A stretch of DNA of 64,000 bases from Ga0077555 sp050250755 (GTDB lineage Bacteria > Pseudomonadota > Alphaproteobacteria > Rhizobiales > Hyphomicrobiaceae). Positions 17,254 through 25,090 of this stretch are shown piece by piece. The notes under the pieces are model-generated. The model did no database searches. It saw nothing but the letters and a program-made list of their open reading frames with translations, and was not told where the DNA came from. The translations under genes and the position numbers were made by a program. Every line of letters begins with the position of its first letter. Within the stretch, counting starts at the first letter, position 1. The DNA lies in assembly GCA_050250755.1 (NCBI GenBank), contig JBFWOB010000002.1, positions 62,001-126,000 on the forward strand, read 5' to 3'.

Positions 17254-18423
17254 TCACTCGTCCTTGATGAGACGGCCGATGCGATCCTTCTGGATCTCAT
17301 TCGTCCCGTCTGCAAATGCAGCAACCTTGGCGGCCAGCATGTGCCGGGCGATTGGGTATTCCGAGCGAAGCCCATTCGCCCCCAGCATTTGCATGCACTC
17401 GGGCAAGCATCTGGTCGCCATCTCGACAGCCACCTTCTTTGCCATAGCGGCAGCCGATACGGCGTCTTCTCCGCTTTCGATCAGATTGGCTGACCGATAG
17501 GTGAGGAGCCGCGCGGCCTCGAGATCGGTCGCAACATCGGCGAGCTTCCAGCGCAGGCCCTGGTGCTCGATGAGAGGCTGCCCAAACGATTTCCGGTGGC
17601 GGGCATAGTCATTAGCGATGGCGAGCGCCTCGCCTACCATGCCACAACACATCGCAGCGACGTGTGTGCGTGCCCCATTGATCGAGCCAAGGGCTTTCGC
17701 GAACGCTTGCCCAGGCGGCATGAGCACGTCGGCATCGGGAACGAACACGTCTTCGAGTGTCAGGTCGCAAATGCCAGCAACACTTCCGGACTCAAGCGCA
17801 TAGGGCGCGGAAAATGTCGCCCCCTTCCCCTTGAGGTCGACTAGGAATGACGCCATACCCTTGCCGCGCTTGCTCGGGTCTGTCTGAGCATAAACAATAC
17901 CGAGATTGGCAATCGTCGCGTGCGTGACCCAGGCTTTACGACCGGTGAGCTTCCAGCCGCCATCCACACGTTCCGCCTTCGTTGCCGTCGCTGCGAAGTC
18001 GCTGCCCGATTGTGGCTCTGTCAGGCAGAGTGCGTTGATCGTCGTGCCCTTCATCAGACCTGGCAGGTAGCGGGCGCGCTGGTCGTCGCTGCCGTTCTGC
18101 ACGAGGCGCACCGGGCCATTCAGCAGATTGACCAAAGCAAACGACGACGGGAGGCACTGCCGCGCAATCACCTCGACAATGCCGATCTTGGCCAAAAACG
18201 AGGCGCCCCCACCCCCGAGATGCTTCGGCACACACGCCGTGAGCAATCCACTCTCGGCCCAAGCAGAGATCACCTCCGCCGGGACGCCCGGCTGGCGTCG
18301 CCGCTCCCATTCGCCCGCGCTCGGACGTACGAACGTCTCCGCGAACCGCTCTGCGCGCCCAACATAATCCTGGTCGACATCTGACAACCGGCAATAATCC
18401 CGGATATCGGCTCTCGCTTTCAT
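17254..18423 (-). CDS. Acyl-CoA dehydrogenase
   Basis: A 389-residue FAD enzyme that introduces an alpha-beta double bond in an acyl-CoA. It shows LTEPQSGSDFAATATKAE, GWKLTGRKAWVTHATIA and the C-terminal FADGTNEIQKDRIGR of the family. The position often occupied by the catalytic Glu before GT is Asp (ADGT), so the base may be this Asp or a residue elsewhere. It is convergent with the CoA-transferase gene and lies downstream of the solute-binding protein gene, separated from it by a strong hairpin. Confidence 0.9.
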   Translation of the reverse strand: MKARADIRDYCRLSDVDQDYVGRAERFAETFVRPSAGEWERRRQPGVPAEVISAWAESGLLTACVPKHLGGGGASFLAKIGIVEVIARQCLPSSFALVNLLNGPVRLVQNGSDDQRARYLPGLMKGTTINALCLTEPQSGSDFAATATKAERVDGGWKLTGRKAWVTHATIANLGIVYAQTDPSKRGKGMASFLVDLKGKGATFSAPYALESGSVAGICDLTLEDVFVPDADVLMPPGQAFAKALGSINGARTHVAAMCCGMVGEALAIANDYARHRKSFGQPLIEHQGLRWKLADVATDLEAARLLTYRSANLIESGEDAVSAAAMAKKVAVEMATRCLPECMQMLGANGLRSEYPIARHMLAAKVAAFADGTNEIQKDRIGRLIKDE

Positions 18424-18514
18424 GGTGGCTCCCGATCAGCATTCCTGCTGATCTTCGCACCCCGTCAAACAATGATCCAGGGTCCGATCGGACGCATGTT
18501 CGCGCCGCGACCAT

Positions 18515-18553
18515 GGTGTGATCGAAGACGGTTTTTCCGTCGCCGATCACACC
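18515..18553 (-). terminator. Long hairpin after the solute-binding protein gene
   Basis: The outer arms GGTGTGATCG and CGATCACACC (10 bp) enclose a 2x2 internal loop and a second perfect stem GACGG-TTTTT-CCGTC. It begins about 48 bases after the stop of the minus-strand gene at 18601 and lies 92 bases before the next minus-strand start. No T-run follows, so it may be a Rho-assisted terminator or a 3'-end stabiliser rather than a classical terminator. Confidence 0.5.
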
Positions 18554-18600
18554 CACAGAGCGGTGTCCCCTGAGCTTCAGATGACGATCCCGGCGCGAAT

Positions 18601-19959
18601 TCAGCGACGAGCGAAACCTTCAAGCTCGTTCTTCGCCCAATCGATCGTCTCTTTCGGCGTGCGACCCGAGACTATGCGCGCCACCATCTGAGGGATCACG
18701 TACTGTCCCCAGATCTGTTCACCGATCTCGGGTGGGGCACTCGACGCTACGATGTAGTATTCGGCGTCATGGTGCGGGCGAACCGGGTAATTGTAGATCG
18801 TGCCTTTCGGTGGCCCGGTATCGGCCCAAACGGGAAGGTCAGCCATCGATAAAAATGGCGGGATATCGTAACCAGCGGCAGGCACGCTGAGTTTAGCCAC
18901 GACGTCGCGCTGGCTGAGAAATGTCATCAAATCTTTTGCCGCCTGCTTATTCTTTGACCATTCCCAAATTCCCCAGAAATAAGGGCGGTGAGGCACTAGA
19001 CGGCCCTTCTTGCCTTTGGGGTTGGGGAAATGCCAAAGATCGTTCCCGATCTCAGGTGCGTCGCGCCGTGCCACGGCCCACGCACTGGGCGGATTCCAGA
19101 TCAGAGCCGCCTTGCCCGCGAGTAGAACCTTATTGTTCGCTGCATCATCAAAAGAAATAGTCGCAGACGGTAGATAGGGGACGAAGCGCTGGACATAATC
19201 AAGCGCCTCACGGACCGGATCGGAATCGACCGTGATATTGCCCTTGGCATCCACCAGATCCGCTCCGAACGCCCCAAACGTAGCGCCCCAGGTTTGATTG
19301 GCGTCCGTGCTGTTGGACCCGCAGCCGAGCCCGAATGTGAAGCCTGCCTTGTGGCACTTCTCTGCAAATTTAAGTTGCTTATCGTAAGTCCAGTCGGCAG
19401 CACCTTGGGTCTTGACGTCCTTGGCCGGATACCACTCAGTCACATTCTCGCCGGTGATATCCTTGATGACGGAGATACGCGCCACTGTCGGTAGCGGAGC
19501 CGTACCCCACGCCACGGGCACTCCCAACCATTTCCCATTCGCCTTGCCTAAATATTCGACAGCCTTGCTGACGGGGCCGTATTGCTTGAGCAGCGGATCC
19601 ATGACGTCATTCACAGGCGTCAGCTTTTCACCATACCGATGAGCATTCCATTGGTCGAAAGCCAATAAATCGTGGCCGGATCGCGCTTGCGCCTCCGCTG
19701 CCTGCGTGAGAATCATCTTGTTGCCGGCTGAGGGAATAAAATCGATTGTCACCTCAACCTTGTTCTTGGCGCCCCATTCGTCGACCAACCCCTTCAGGAC
19801 AGGATTTGCCGCTGGCACCCAATGATCCCAGATTCCCATCGTCAGCTTACCGGCGGCGTGCGCGGTCTGAACGTGCACCAGCGGCAGCGTCGCTGCCGCT
19901 GCCGCGCCAGCTCCGATTTTCAAGGCTCGACGGCGAGTAATCGGGTTAGTGTGTTTCAT
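18601..19959 (-). CDS. ABC transporter substrate-binding protein (family 1), Tat-type signal
   Basis: A 452-residue periplasmic binding protein. The N-terminus MKHTNPITRRRALKIGAGAA with a hydrophobic run ending near TAHA looks like a twin-arginine signal. The body has the extracellular solute-binding family 1 pattern (WVPAANPVLKGLVDEWGAKN, AFDQWNAHRYG, ALDYVQRFVPY, FLSQRDVVAKL). No permease or ATPase lies beside it, so partner genes are elsewhere or the protein is an orphan. The ligand is unknown; this family often binds sugars or polyols. Confidence 0.85.
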   Translation of the reverse strand: MKHTNPITRRRALKIGAGAAAAATLPLVHVQTAHAAGKLTMGIWDHWVPAANPVLKGLVDEWGAKNKVEVTIDFIPSAGNKMILTQAAEAQARSGHDLLAFDQWNAHRYGEKLTPVNDVMDPLLKQYGPVSKAVEYLGKANGKWLGVPVAWGTAPLPTVARISVIKDITGENVTEWYPAKDVKTQGAADWTYDKQLKFAEKCHKAGFTFGLGCGSNSTDANQTWGATFGAFGADLVDAKGNITVDSDPVREALDYVQRFVPYLPSATISFDDAANNKVLLAGKAALIWNPPSAWAVARRDAPEIGNDLWHFPNPKGKKGRLVPHRPYFWGIWEWSKNKQAAKDLMTFLSQRDVVAKLSVPAAGYDIPPFLSMADLPVWADTGPPKGTIYNYPVRPHHDAEYYIVASSAPPEIGEQIWGQYVIPQMVARIVSGRTPKETIDWAKNELEGFARR

Positions 19960-20060
19960 GGTATACTCCCTTTGACTTTTTTAGTTTTTCTCAGACGTTT
20001 TATTTGAAGCGCCTGATTGTCTACGCAAAATAGATGCTTTTACAGGATCGGTTGTCACGA

Positions 20061-20072
20061 TCCCGAACGGGA
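20061..20072. promoter_or_regulatory. Palindrome TCCCG-AA-CGGGA upstream of the binding-protein gene
   Basis: A perfect 12-bp inverted repeat about 100 bases upstream of the ATG at 19959. A candidate repressor site; no regulator gene is adjacent. Confidence 0.35.
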
Positions 20073-20121
20073 ACTTGATTTCAGATTTTGAGCGCCTCCT
20101 CCCTTTTCCGCGCGTCTCATT

Positions 20122-20135
20122 CTCGATTAATCGAG
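20122..20135. promoter_or_regulatory. Perfect 14-bp palindrome CTCGATTAATCGAG
   Basis: It reads identically on both strands, in an AT-rich setting about 165 bases upstream of the binding-protein gene. A candidate operator for a dimeric regulator; unproven. Confidence 0.4.
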
Positions 20136-20520
20136 TAGACGGGCCATTCAGCCCGCAATTGCAATGCTTCTCCAATCGCCGCGCTCGCATGCGCGACGGC
20201 TTGTCTCGAAGGGCCTGCTGCGGCCGTCCATCCACGCGAATGCAAATCGTGAATTGGCCATCGACCGATAGAATTGGCTGCCGCTTTCGCGACACCAATG
20301 CAGCCAGGAGTCAGAGTTTAAGATCTAGCCCTAGAGCGGCCGCACGGCGTGCCGCTCATCGACCTTCTACGAAGAGTGCCGTGTACCATTCGTCTCCACC
20401 CTTTCGCCTTTTAGACGCCCCAAGTGGGCCTCAGGCAGCAACGTGAAGTGGTCCAGCTCGTAAGAAATTCTTCAGATCGGCCAAGATAGGCCCGCTCGCT
20501 CAGTCATCGCAATACTTTAT

Positions 20521-20548
20521 CGTCGAAGTGTTCTCGTTCGCTTCGACG
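20521..20548 (-). terminator. Hairpin downstream of the flavin monooxygenase gene
   Basis: CGTCGAAG and CTTCGACG form a perfect 8-bp stem with a 12-base loop, 37 bases after the stop of the minus-strand gene at 20585. No clear T-run follows. Confidence 0.4.
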
Positions 20549-20584
20549 TCACGTCTCCATGAAATCGGTCGAAACCCAACGTTG

Positions 20585-22459
20585 TCATTTCCCGCCCTGA
20601 CGGTCATCGAAGATATAGGGCGCCATCGTCTCCTGAGCCGCCATGCGCCGCCGGTGCCAACGCTCGCCGCCGCCGTAGTAAGCGAGGCTGCCCGGCTTCG
20701 CGTTGCCGTCGCCGTTATAGTACGAGATGCAGTCACGCAGCGGCGCTGACAAGAGATCCATCTCGGCGCAATGCTGCGTATATTCCTCCTCCGCCTCAGG
20801 CGTGACGTCGAGCGAGTGCGCGCCGCGCTGCTTCATCGTCTCGAGAGCCCAGACGATGTAGTTGGCGTGCATCTCGGAGACGCGCGTGAAATTGAACTGC
20901 CCCCCGCCGCCCTGCGGACCGTTCATGATCAAGAGGTTCGGGAATCCCGCCGAATGCATACCGAGGAAGGTGCGGGTTCCCTCACTCTCCCATTTCTCGC
21001 GCAACGTCCGCCCGTTACGGCCGCGGATCATGTTGAATGAGCCCGTTCCCATCCATTCGAAGCCAGTCGCGTAGATGAGCACATCGAGCGGATACTCTAT
21101 ACCGTGGTGGACAATGCCGCGCTCATTGATCTCCTTCACGCCGGTGGGCGCACAGTCGACCAAGTGCACATGCGGCAGGTTGAAGGTCGGCAGGTACTCG
21201 TCGTGAAACGTCGGCCGCTTGCAGCCATAGGGGTAGTAGGGCTTCAGCGCCGCGGCGGTTTTCGGATCCTTGACGATCTGATCCACGCGCGCACGGATCT
21301 GCTCCATGATGCGGAAGTTCGTGTTGAGCTGCGCTGCGATCAGCTCCTTCGGACTAAGTGGCGCTCCATGGCGCTTCTTCTCCTTGAAGGATGTGATCTT
21401 GCCCGAAAGGAAATCGTCGTTGGCCTGGAGCGCGGAGCGCCCCGCTGAAATCAGCGCATGGCGTTCTCGGCGGTTGACCGCCCAGTTGGTTTCGTTCGGC
21501 CAGGTCGCATACTCTTCCGGCGTCGTCGCCCGTTGATCGCGAACGTCGATGGAAGATGGCGTACGCTGAAAGACGTAAAGTTCCTTCACCACCTTCGCGA
21601 TTTCTGGCACGACCTGAACGGCCGTAGCGCCGGTGCCGATGATGCCGACGCGCTTGCCCTCCAAATCGATGTGATAGTTCCAGCGGGAGGTGTGGAAGCT
21701 CTCGCCTTGGAAACTCTCCATGCCCTTGATGCGAGCTAAACGCGGCGTCGTCAGGATGCCATTGGCAAGTACCACGAAGCGTGCGCGCATGGCATCGCCA
21801 CGGTCGGTCTTGACGACCCAGCGGGCAATCTTCTCATCCCATGTCGTTGCCTCGACAGTGGTGTGAAAGAGGCAGCGTTCGTAGAAGCCGAAGCGCTCGG
21901 CGATTGTCTGGCAATACTCGAGAATCTCGAAGCCCGAGGCAAACTTCATCGAAGGGATGTGTCCCATCTCCTCGAGCAGCGGCAGGTAGCTGTAGCTCTC
22001 GACGTCGCACGCGATGCCTGGATAGCGGTTCCAGTACCAGGTACCTCCGACGTCGCCGCCCTTCTCGCAGAAGCGGACATCGGTAAAGCCAGCCTGCAGT
22101 AGGCGGTACCAGAGCAGGAGCGCCCCGAAGCCAGCACCGATCACCAGGATCTCACACTCGTCGGCAAGCGCTTCGCGCGGCACAGGCGGCGCGGAATAAA
22201 CGTCCTCGAGATAACGCGCGAACTGGCCCTCCATGGCCATGTAGTCGGCGGCGCCCGCCCGCGCCTCTTTGAACTCGCGGTAGCGGCGCTGCTCCTCGGC
22301 ATTGAATGCTGCGCCGGGCGGCGGCGGCGGAAGCGTTCTGAGTGCCTCGTCGGTCACGATAGAGTAGCCCTTGCCGGCGATTCTGTCGCTGGCCTTTACC
22401 GCCCGCGTATTGAAAACTTTGCGGCCGGTTGCGGGGTCGCTGCGGATAGCGGCGCTCAT
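20585..22459 (-). CDS. Flavin-containing monooxygenase, Baeyer-Villiger-like
   Basis: A 624-residue FAD/NADPH enzyme predicted to insert oxygen into a ketone or oxidise a heteroatom. It has an N-terminal extension of about 100 residues, then the FAD fold VIGAGFGALLL, CEKGGDVGGTWYWNRYPG, the fingerprint FQGESFHTSRWNYH and the NADPH fold IIGTGATAVQ. The fingerprint has Asn where Pro or Asp usually follows HTxxW. I choose ATG 22459 (MSAAIRSD); an in-frame ATG at 22507 would add 16 residues and overlaps the promoter side of the divergent udgX region. The substrate is unknown. Confidence 0.88.
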   Translation of the reverse strand: MSAAIRSDPATGRKVFNTRAVKASDRIAGKGYSIVTDEALRTLPPPPPGAAFNAEEQRRYREFKEARAGAADYMAMEGQFARYLEDVYSAPPVPREALADECEILVIGAGFGALLLWYRLLQAGFTDVRFCEKGGDVGGTWYWNRYPGIACDVESYSYLPLLEEMGHIPSMKFASGFEILEYCQTIAERFGFYERCLFHTTVEATTWDEKIARWVVKTDRGDAMRARFVVLANGILTTPRLARIKGMESFQGESFHTSRWNYHIDLEGKRVGIIGTGATAVQVVPEIAKVVKELYVFQRTPSSIDVRDQRATTPEEYATWPNETNWAVNRRERHALISAGRSALQANDDFLSGKITSFKEKKRHGAPLSPKELIAAQLNTNFRIMEQIRARVDQIVKDPKTAAALKPYYPYGCKRPTFHDEYLPTFNLPHVHLVDCAPTGVKEINERGIVHHGIEYPLDVLIYATGFEWMGTGSFNMIRGRNGRTLREKWESEGTRTFLGMHSAGFPNLLIMNGPQGGGGQFNFTRVSEMHANYIVWALETMKQRGAHSLDVTPEAEEEYTQHCAEMDLLSAPLRDCISYYNGDGNAKPGSLAYYGGGERWHRRRMAAQETMAPYIFDDRQGGK

Positions 22460-22726
22460 GTCTCGATCAGTCCCGGCTGTGTGGAGGATGACCGAGTATG
22501 GGGGCATTCTGCGGGCACATCAATCGTCTTGGCACCCGTGTCTCCCGGTTGTTGTCTGGGCACCACGGAACGTCGGAGCAACGCCGCGACCTCGACCGTC
22601 CGGCGGCGACAGATGGCGGCTCTCTTGAAAAGCCGCGACAGACTGCTGAATTCGAACGGACCCACAGGTCCAGACGTTAGGGGTTTATTCTTATGCAGCA
22701 CCAGCAGCCCCAAGAAGGCTGGAACC

Positions 22727-23380
22727 ATGACGTCACCCAGGCTTCGCGTCAGAGATCTACTTCCGAATGCCGGGGCCGAGCCTGAGTCGCTCGACGCGCT
22801 CAATGTCATCATCACGGCGTCCGAGCCTCTGGTAACGGGCGCGACGCGGGCCGTTTTGGGAGAAGGCCCTATAGGGGCGGCCATAGCTTTCGTCGGCGAG
22901 CAACCAGGCGATCAGGAAGATTTGCAAGGCAGGCCATTTGTGGGTCCAGCGGGTCAACTCCTCGACCGGGCCATGGAAGAAGCGGGTCTTGATCGGCGCT
23001 GCATCTACATCACGAATGCAGTCAAGCACTTCAAGTTCAAACCGCGCGGAAAGCGGCGGATCCACGAGAAGCCGACGGTCGGAGAGATCAAACACTATCG
23101 GTGGTGGCTCGATCAAGAGCTGAAGCTCGTTCATCCCAAAATCACGGTAGCGCTAGGCGCTACGGCAGCGCTGGCCCTCGCCGGAAAGTCTGTCTCGATC
23201 GCCCGCTTCCGCGGTCCCGCAGATTTCCAAGGCCGTCCGGGATTCATCACGGTGCATCCGTCTTACTTGCTTCGTCTCCCGGACAAGCGCGCGAAAGAGC
23301 AAGGATATCGCGACTTCGTCAGCGACCTCCGAAGCATCCGCGAGCTGGCAGCGAGAGCCGGCGCCCAAGAGGGCGCTTGA
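22727..23380 (+). CDS. UdgX-type uracil-DNA glycosylase lacking Fe-S cysteines
   Basis: UdgX proteins excise uracil and remain covalently bound to the abasic site through a histidine. This 217-residue protein has the hallmarks: GEQPGDQEDLQGRPFVGPAG (from residue 57), TNAVKHFKF, the UdgX-only loop KRRIH with His113, and VHPSYLLR. Oddly there is one cysteine in the whole protein (residue 92). Iron-sulfur UdgX/family-4 enzymes carry a CxxC before the ATxxVxGEG segment and a Cys near RWWL; here those places read IITASEP and IKHYRWWL. So the 4Fe-4S cluster seems to be lost. ATG 22727 follows AAGAAGG; longer in-frame starts exist but are not family-like. Confidence 0.85.
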   Translation: MTSPRLRVRDLLPNAGAEPESLDALNVIITASEPLVTGATRAVLGEGPIGAAIAFVGEQPGDQEDLQGRPFVGPAGQLLDRAMEEAGLDRRCIYITNAVKHFKFKPRGKRRIHEKPTVGEIKHYRWWLDQELKLVHPKITVALGATAALALAGKSVSIARFRGPADFQGRPGFITVHPSYLLRLPDKRAKEQGYRDFVSDLRSIRELAARAGAQEGA

Positions 23381-23387
23381 AGATAAC

Positions 23388-23408
23388 CCCGCGGCATCCT
23401 TTCGCGGG
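23388..23408 (+). terminator. Hairpin just after the UdgX gene
   Basis: CCCGCG and CGCGGG pair around a 9-base loop, 8 bases after the stop. A second stem GCGCCC-AAGA-GGGCGC at 23361-23376 spans the last codons. No T-run, so termination is uncertain. Confidence 0.35.
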
Positions 23409-23492
23409 CACCGCTCTTCACTCTCTCGCGGCATGAAGGAACATAGGTCGACAGTGTGGGTTCACCGAATTGAATGCCTACAGGAGGCAAAC

Positions 23493-23807
23493 ATGAACAC
23501 CGAGCACTTGGAACTTGTGGACGGTCCGGATAAACCGGCGTTGCAATGGGCTCTTGCATATCCCAATAGTGAAAGCGTCCGCTTTAGTACCTCGGACGAC
23601 AGTATTGATGCAGAAATACGCCGTATCGACGAGCTCGCCGATGGTCTCAGTTTTGAAATTTACGGCGTCATACGTTCAGGCGCGAATAAAGATCGTACGT
23701 TCAAGGCAACGTATAGCGTCGAGGGGCGAAGCGGAACTTTGAAAATCGACGCAAATGGACAATCCGAGTTGCGGAACCAACGAAACAAGGATGAGTTTAG
23801 GCTGTGA
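23493..23807 (+). CDS. Unknown 104-residue protein
   Basis: I do not recognise a family. The start ATG 23493 has a textbook CAGGAGG eight bases upstream. The protein is soluble and predicted mainly beta (LSFEIYGVIRSG, RTFKATYSVEGRSGTLKI), with no signal peptide or cysteines. It is 24 bases from the next gene on the same strand, so the two are likely co-transcribed. Codon use is less GC-biased than in the flanking operons, hinting at later acquisition. Confidence 0.65.
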   Translation: MNTEHLELVDGPDKPALQWALAYPNSESVRFSTSDDSIDAEIRRIDELADGLSFEIYGVIRSGANKDRTFKATYSVEGRSGTLKIDANGQSELRNQRNKDEFRL

Positions 23808-23831
23808 AGCTCAGGAGATAAGGTGGGTGCT

Positions 23832-24974
23832 ATGCCAAAGAAGAGTGAGAAACCAAATGGCAATGGCGCTCATGGCCGCCAGCCTGAGCCCATAATCGCC
23901 ACAACATTGAATCATTACGAAAAGCTAAAGACGCTGCTCGACAAGGCCATATCCCAGAACGAAGATGACGACACGCGTCGTACAAGCTGGATCGATTTCA
24001 ACCAAATATGGGGTGATCAATCATTTATCGAAAGAAATGATCTGGCTCCGGTAATTCAGGAAAATGAAGAAAATCAAGACACCTTGACGAAATTCAAAAT
24101 TGAGCACGATTTTATTTCGTTGCTGATATGCGAAATTAATTCGCGACCATTTTTGAGTGAATTAGCATCTGTCGAAATGAATTTTCTAAAAAACCTGCTG
24201 GACAATAGATCGGCCAATTTCTCGGAGGCGGGAGACGGCGTCTTGAAGCAGGCGCGAAAGGCTGGCGTGGATTTCAGCAAATTGGAGCGGGAGGAAAGGC
24301 GGCAGCCTACAGGCGAAGCGAAGCGACTGGTCCTGTGGTTGTTGAACGGCAACAGCAGAATGGAGACCCAAGACATGCGGATGCGAGGAAGGGAGCGAGA
24401 TGATTATGGGCGGTTCATGCCTGAGCATGACGATGACCGTCGGGCCCATATGACACGTGGCGGCCGATACCCAGACCGGGACGAACATGGCCGGTTTATT
24501 TCCGACGATGATGACGATCGGCGGTCCCGCTCGTCACGTTCCGCATCTCAATACCGCGACCGTGACGAGCAAGGGCGTTTCGTCTCGGAAGACGACGATC
24601 GCTACGGCAGGCATAGCCCGCGGAGCCGCTACGACGACGAGGACGACTACCGGCGATCGCGGTCCGCGCGTCATGATTACGACGAACGGCGCCGACCTGG
24701 TGGATGGTATGGCGACTCCGAAGGCCACAGCCAGGCAGCCCGCCGGGGATGGGACGATCGTGATCACGGACCGAGCGGTTGGTACGGCGACAGCGAAGGT
24801 CATAGCCGAGCAGCGCGGCGCGGCTGGGATAATCCCGATCACGGGCCGAGTGGTTGGTACGGCGACAGTGAAGGCCACAGTCGCGCGGCCCAACGGGGTT
24901 GGGACGACCGTCAACCGTCCCGGGACTACTATGACGATGACCGTCGGCGCGGACCATACAGGCGGCGCGACTAG
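23832..24974 (+). CDS. Low-complexity repeat protein with 25-residue GWYGDSEGHSRAA units
   Basis: A 380-residue hydrophilic protein. Residues 1-180 form an AT-richer, helical region with NHYEKLKTLLDKA and KFKIEHDFISLLICEI; function not recognised. Residues 185-290 are Arg/Asp-rich and contain three variants of RDExGRFxSxDDDRR. Residues 291-365 are three tandem 25-residue units beginning GWYGDSEGHS. Related Arg/Asp and GDSEGHxxAxRRGW repeats occur in KGG-like stress-protein tails of rhizobia. The start 23832 follows AAGGTGGG; GTG 23823, nearer to AGGAG, is an alternative. A stress-related or nucleic-acid-associated disordered protein is plausible but unproven. Confidence 0.7.
   Translation: MPKKSEKPNGNGAHGRQPEPIIATTLNHYEKLKTLLDKAISQNEDDDTRRTSWIDFNQIWGDQSFIERNDLAPVIQENEENQDTLTKFKIEHDFISLLICEINSRPFLSELASVEMNFLKNLLDNRSANFSEAGDGVLKQARKAGVDFSKLEREERRQPTGEAKRLVLWLLNGNSRMETQDMRMRGRERDDYGRFMPEHDDDRRAHMTRGGRYPDRDEHGRFISDDDDDRRSRSSRSASQYRDRDEQGRFVSEDDDRYGRHSPRSRYDDEDDYRRSRSARHDYDERRRPGGWYGDSEGHSQAARRGWDDRDHGPSGWYGDSEGHSRAARRGWDNPDHGPSGWYGDSEGHSRAAQRGWDDRQPSRDYYDDDRRRGPYRRRD
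24702..24926 (+). repeat. Three tandem 75-bp coding repeats
   Basis: Units at 24702-24776, 24777-24851 and 24852-24926 each encode GWYGDSEGHS(Q/R)AA(R/Q)RGWD followed by a variable tail. The units are near-identical in protein and similar in DNA, consistent with recent expansion. Confidence 0.85.
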
Positions 24975-25005
24975 GCGACGTGCTGTCCGTTTGTAGTACG
25001 TACTC

Positions 25006-25063
25006 CCGGCCCGGTGGCTTGTGTCTCCGGGCCGGATAAGTCTGGCAGCTTTGTGAGAAAGCT
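25006..25063. terminator. Two hairpins between convergent genes
   Basis: CCGGCCCGG (25006-25014) pairs with CCGGGCCGG (25027-25035) in a perfect 9-bp stem, and AGCTTT-GTGAG-AAAGCT (25047-25063) forms a second stem. They lie between the repeat-protein gene (stop 24974) and the minus-strand carbamoyltransferase (stop 25091), a natural place for termination from both sides. Confidence 0.6.
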
Positions 25064-25090
25064 CCGTCGGATCAGCGTCTGGCGCCCAAC

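Larger units (their letters stand above)
19960..20584. other. Non-coding gap of 625 bases with palindromes
   Basis: No convincing gene: the open frames here have biased, Arg/Ser-rich translations and no ribosome site. The stretch holds a perfect 14-bp palindrome CTCGATTAATCGAG at 20122-20135, TCCCG-AA-CGGGA at 20061-20072, both upstream of the minus-strand binding-protein gene, and a hairpin at 20521-20548 downstream of the monooxygenase gene. Confidence 0.6.

Noticed and set aside
20075..20446. Possible 123-residue gene in the 19960-20584 gap
   Set aside because: Arg/Ser-rich translation, no ribosome site, overlapping open frame on the other strand, and palindromes within it suggest non-coding DNA.
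24702..24926. Possible CRISPR-like array
   Set aside because: The three 75-bp units are contiguous, in frame and coding; there are no spacers.
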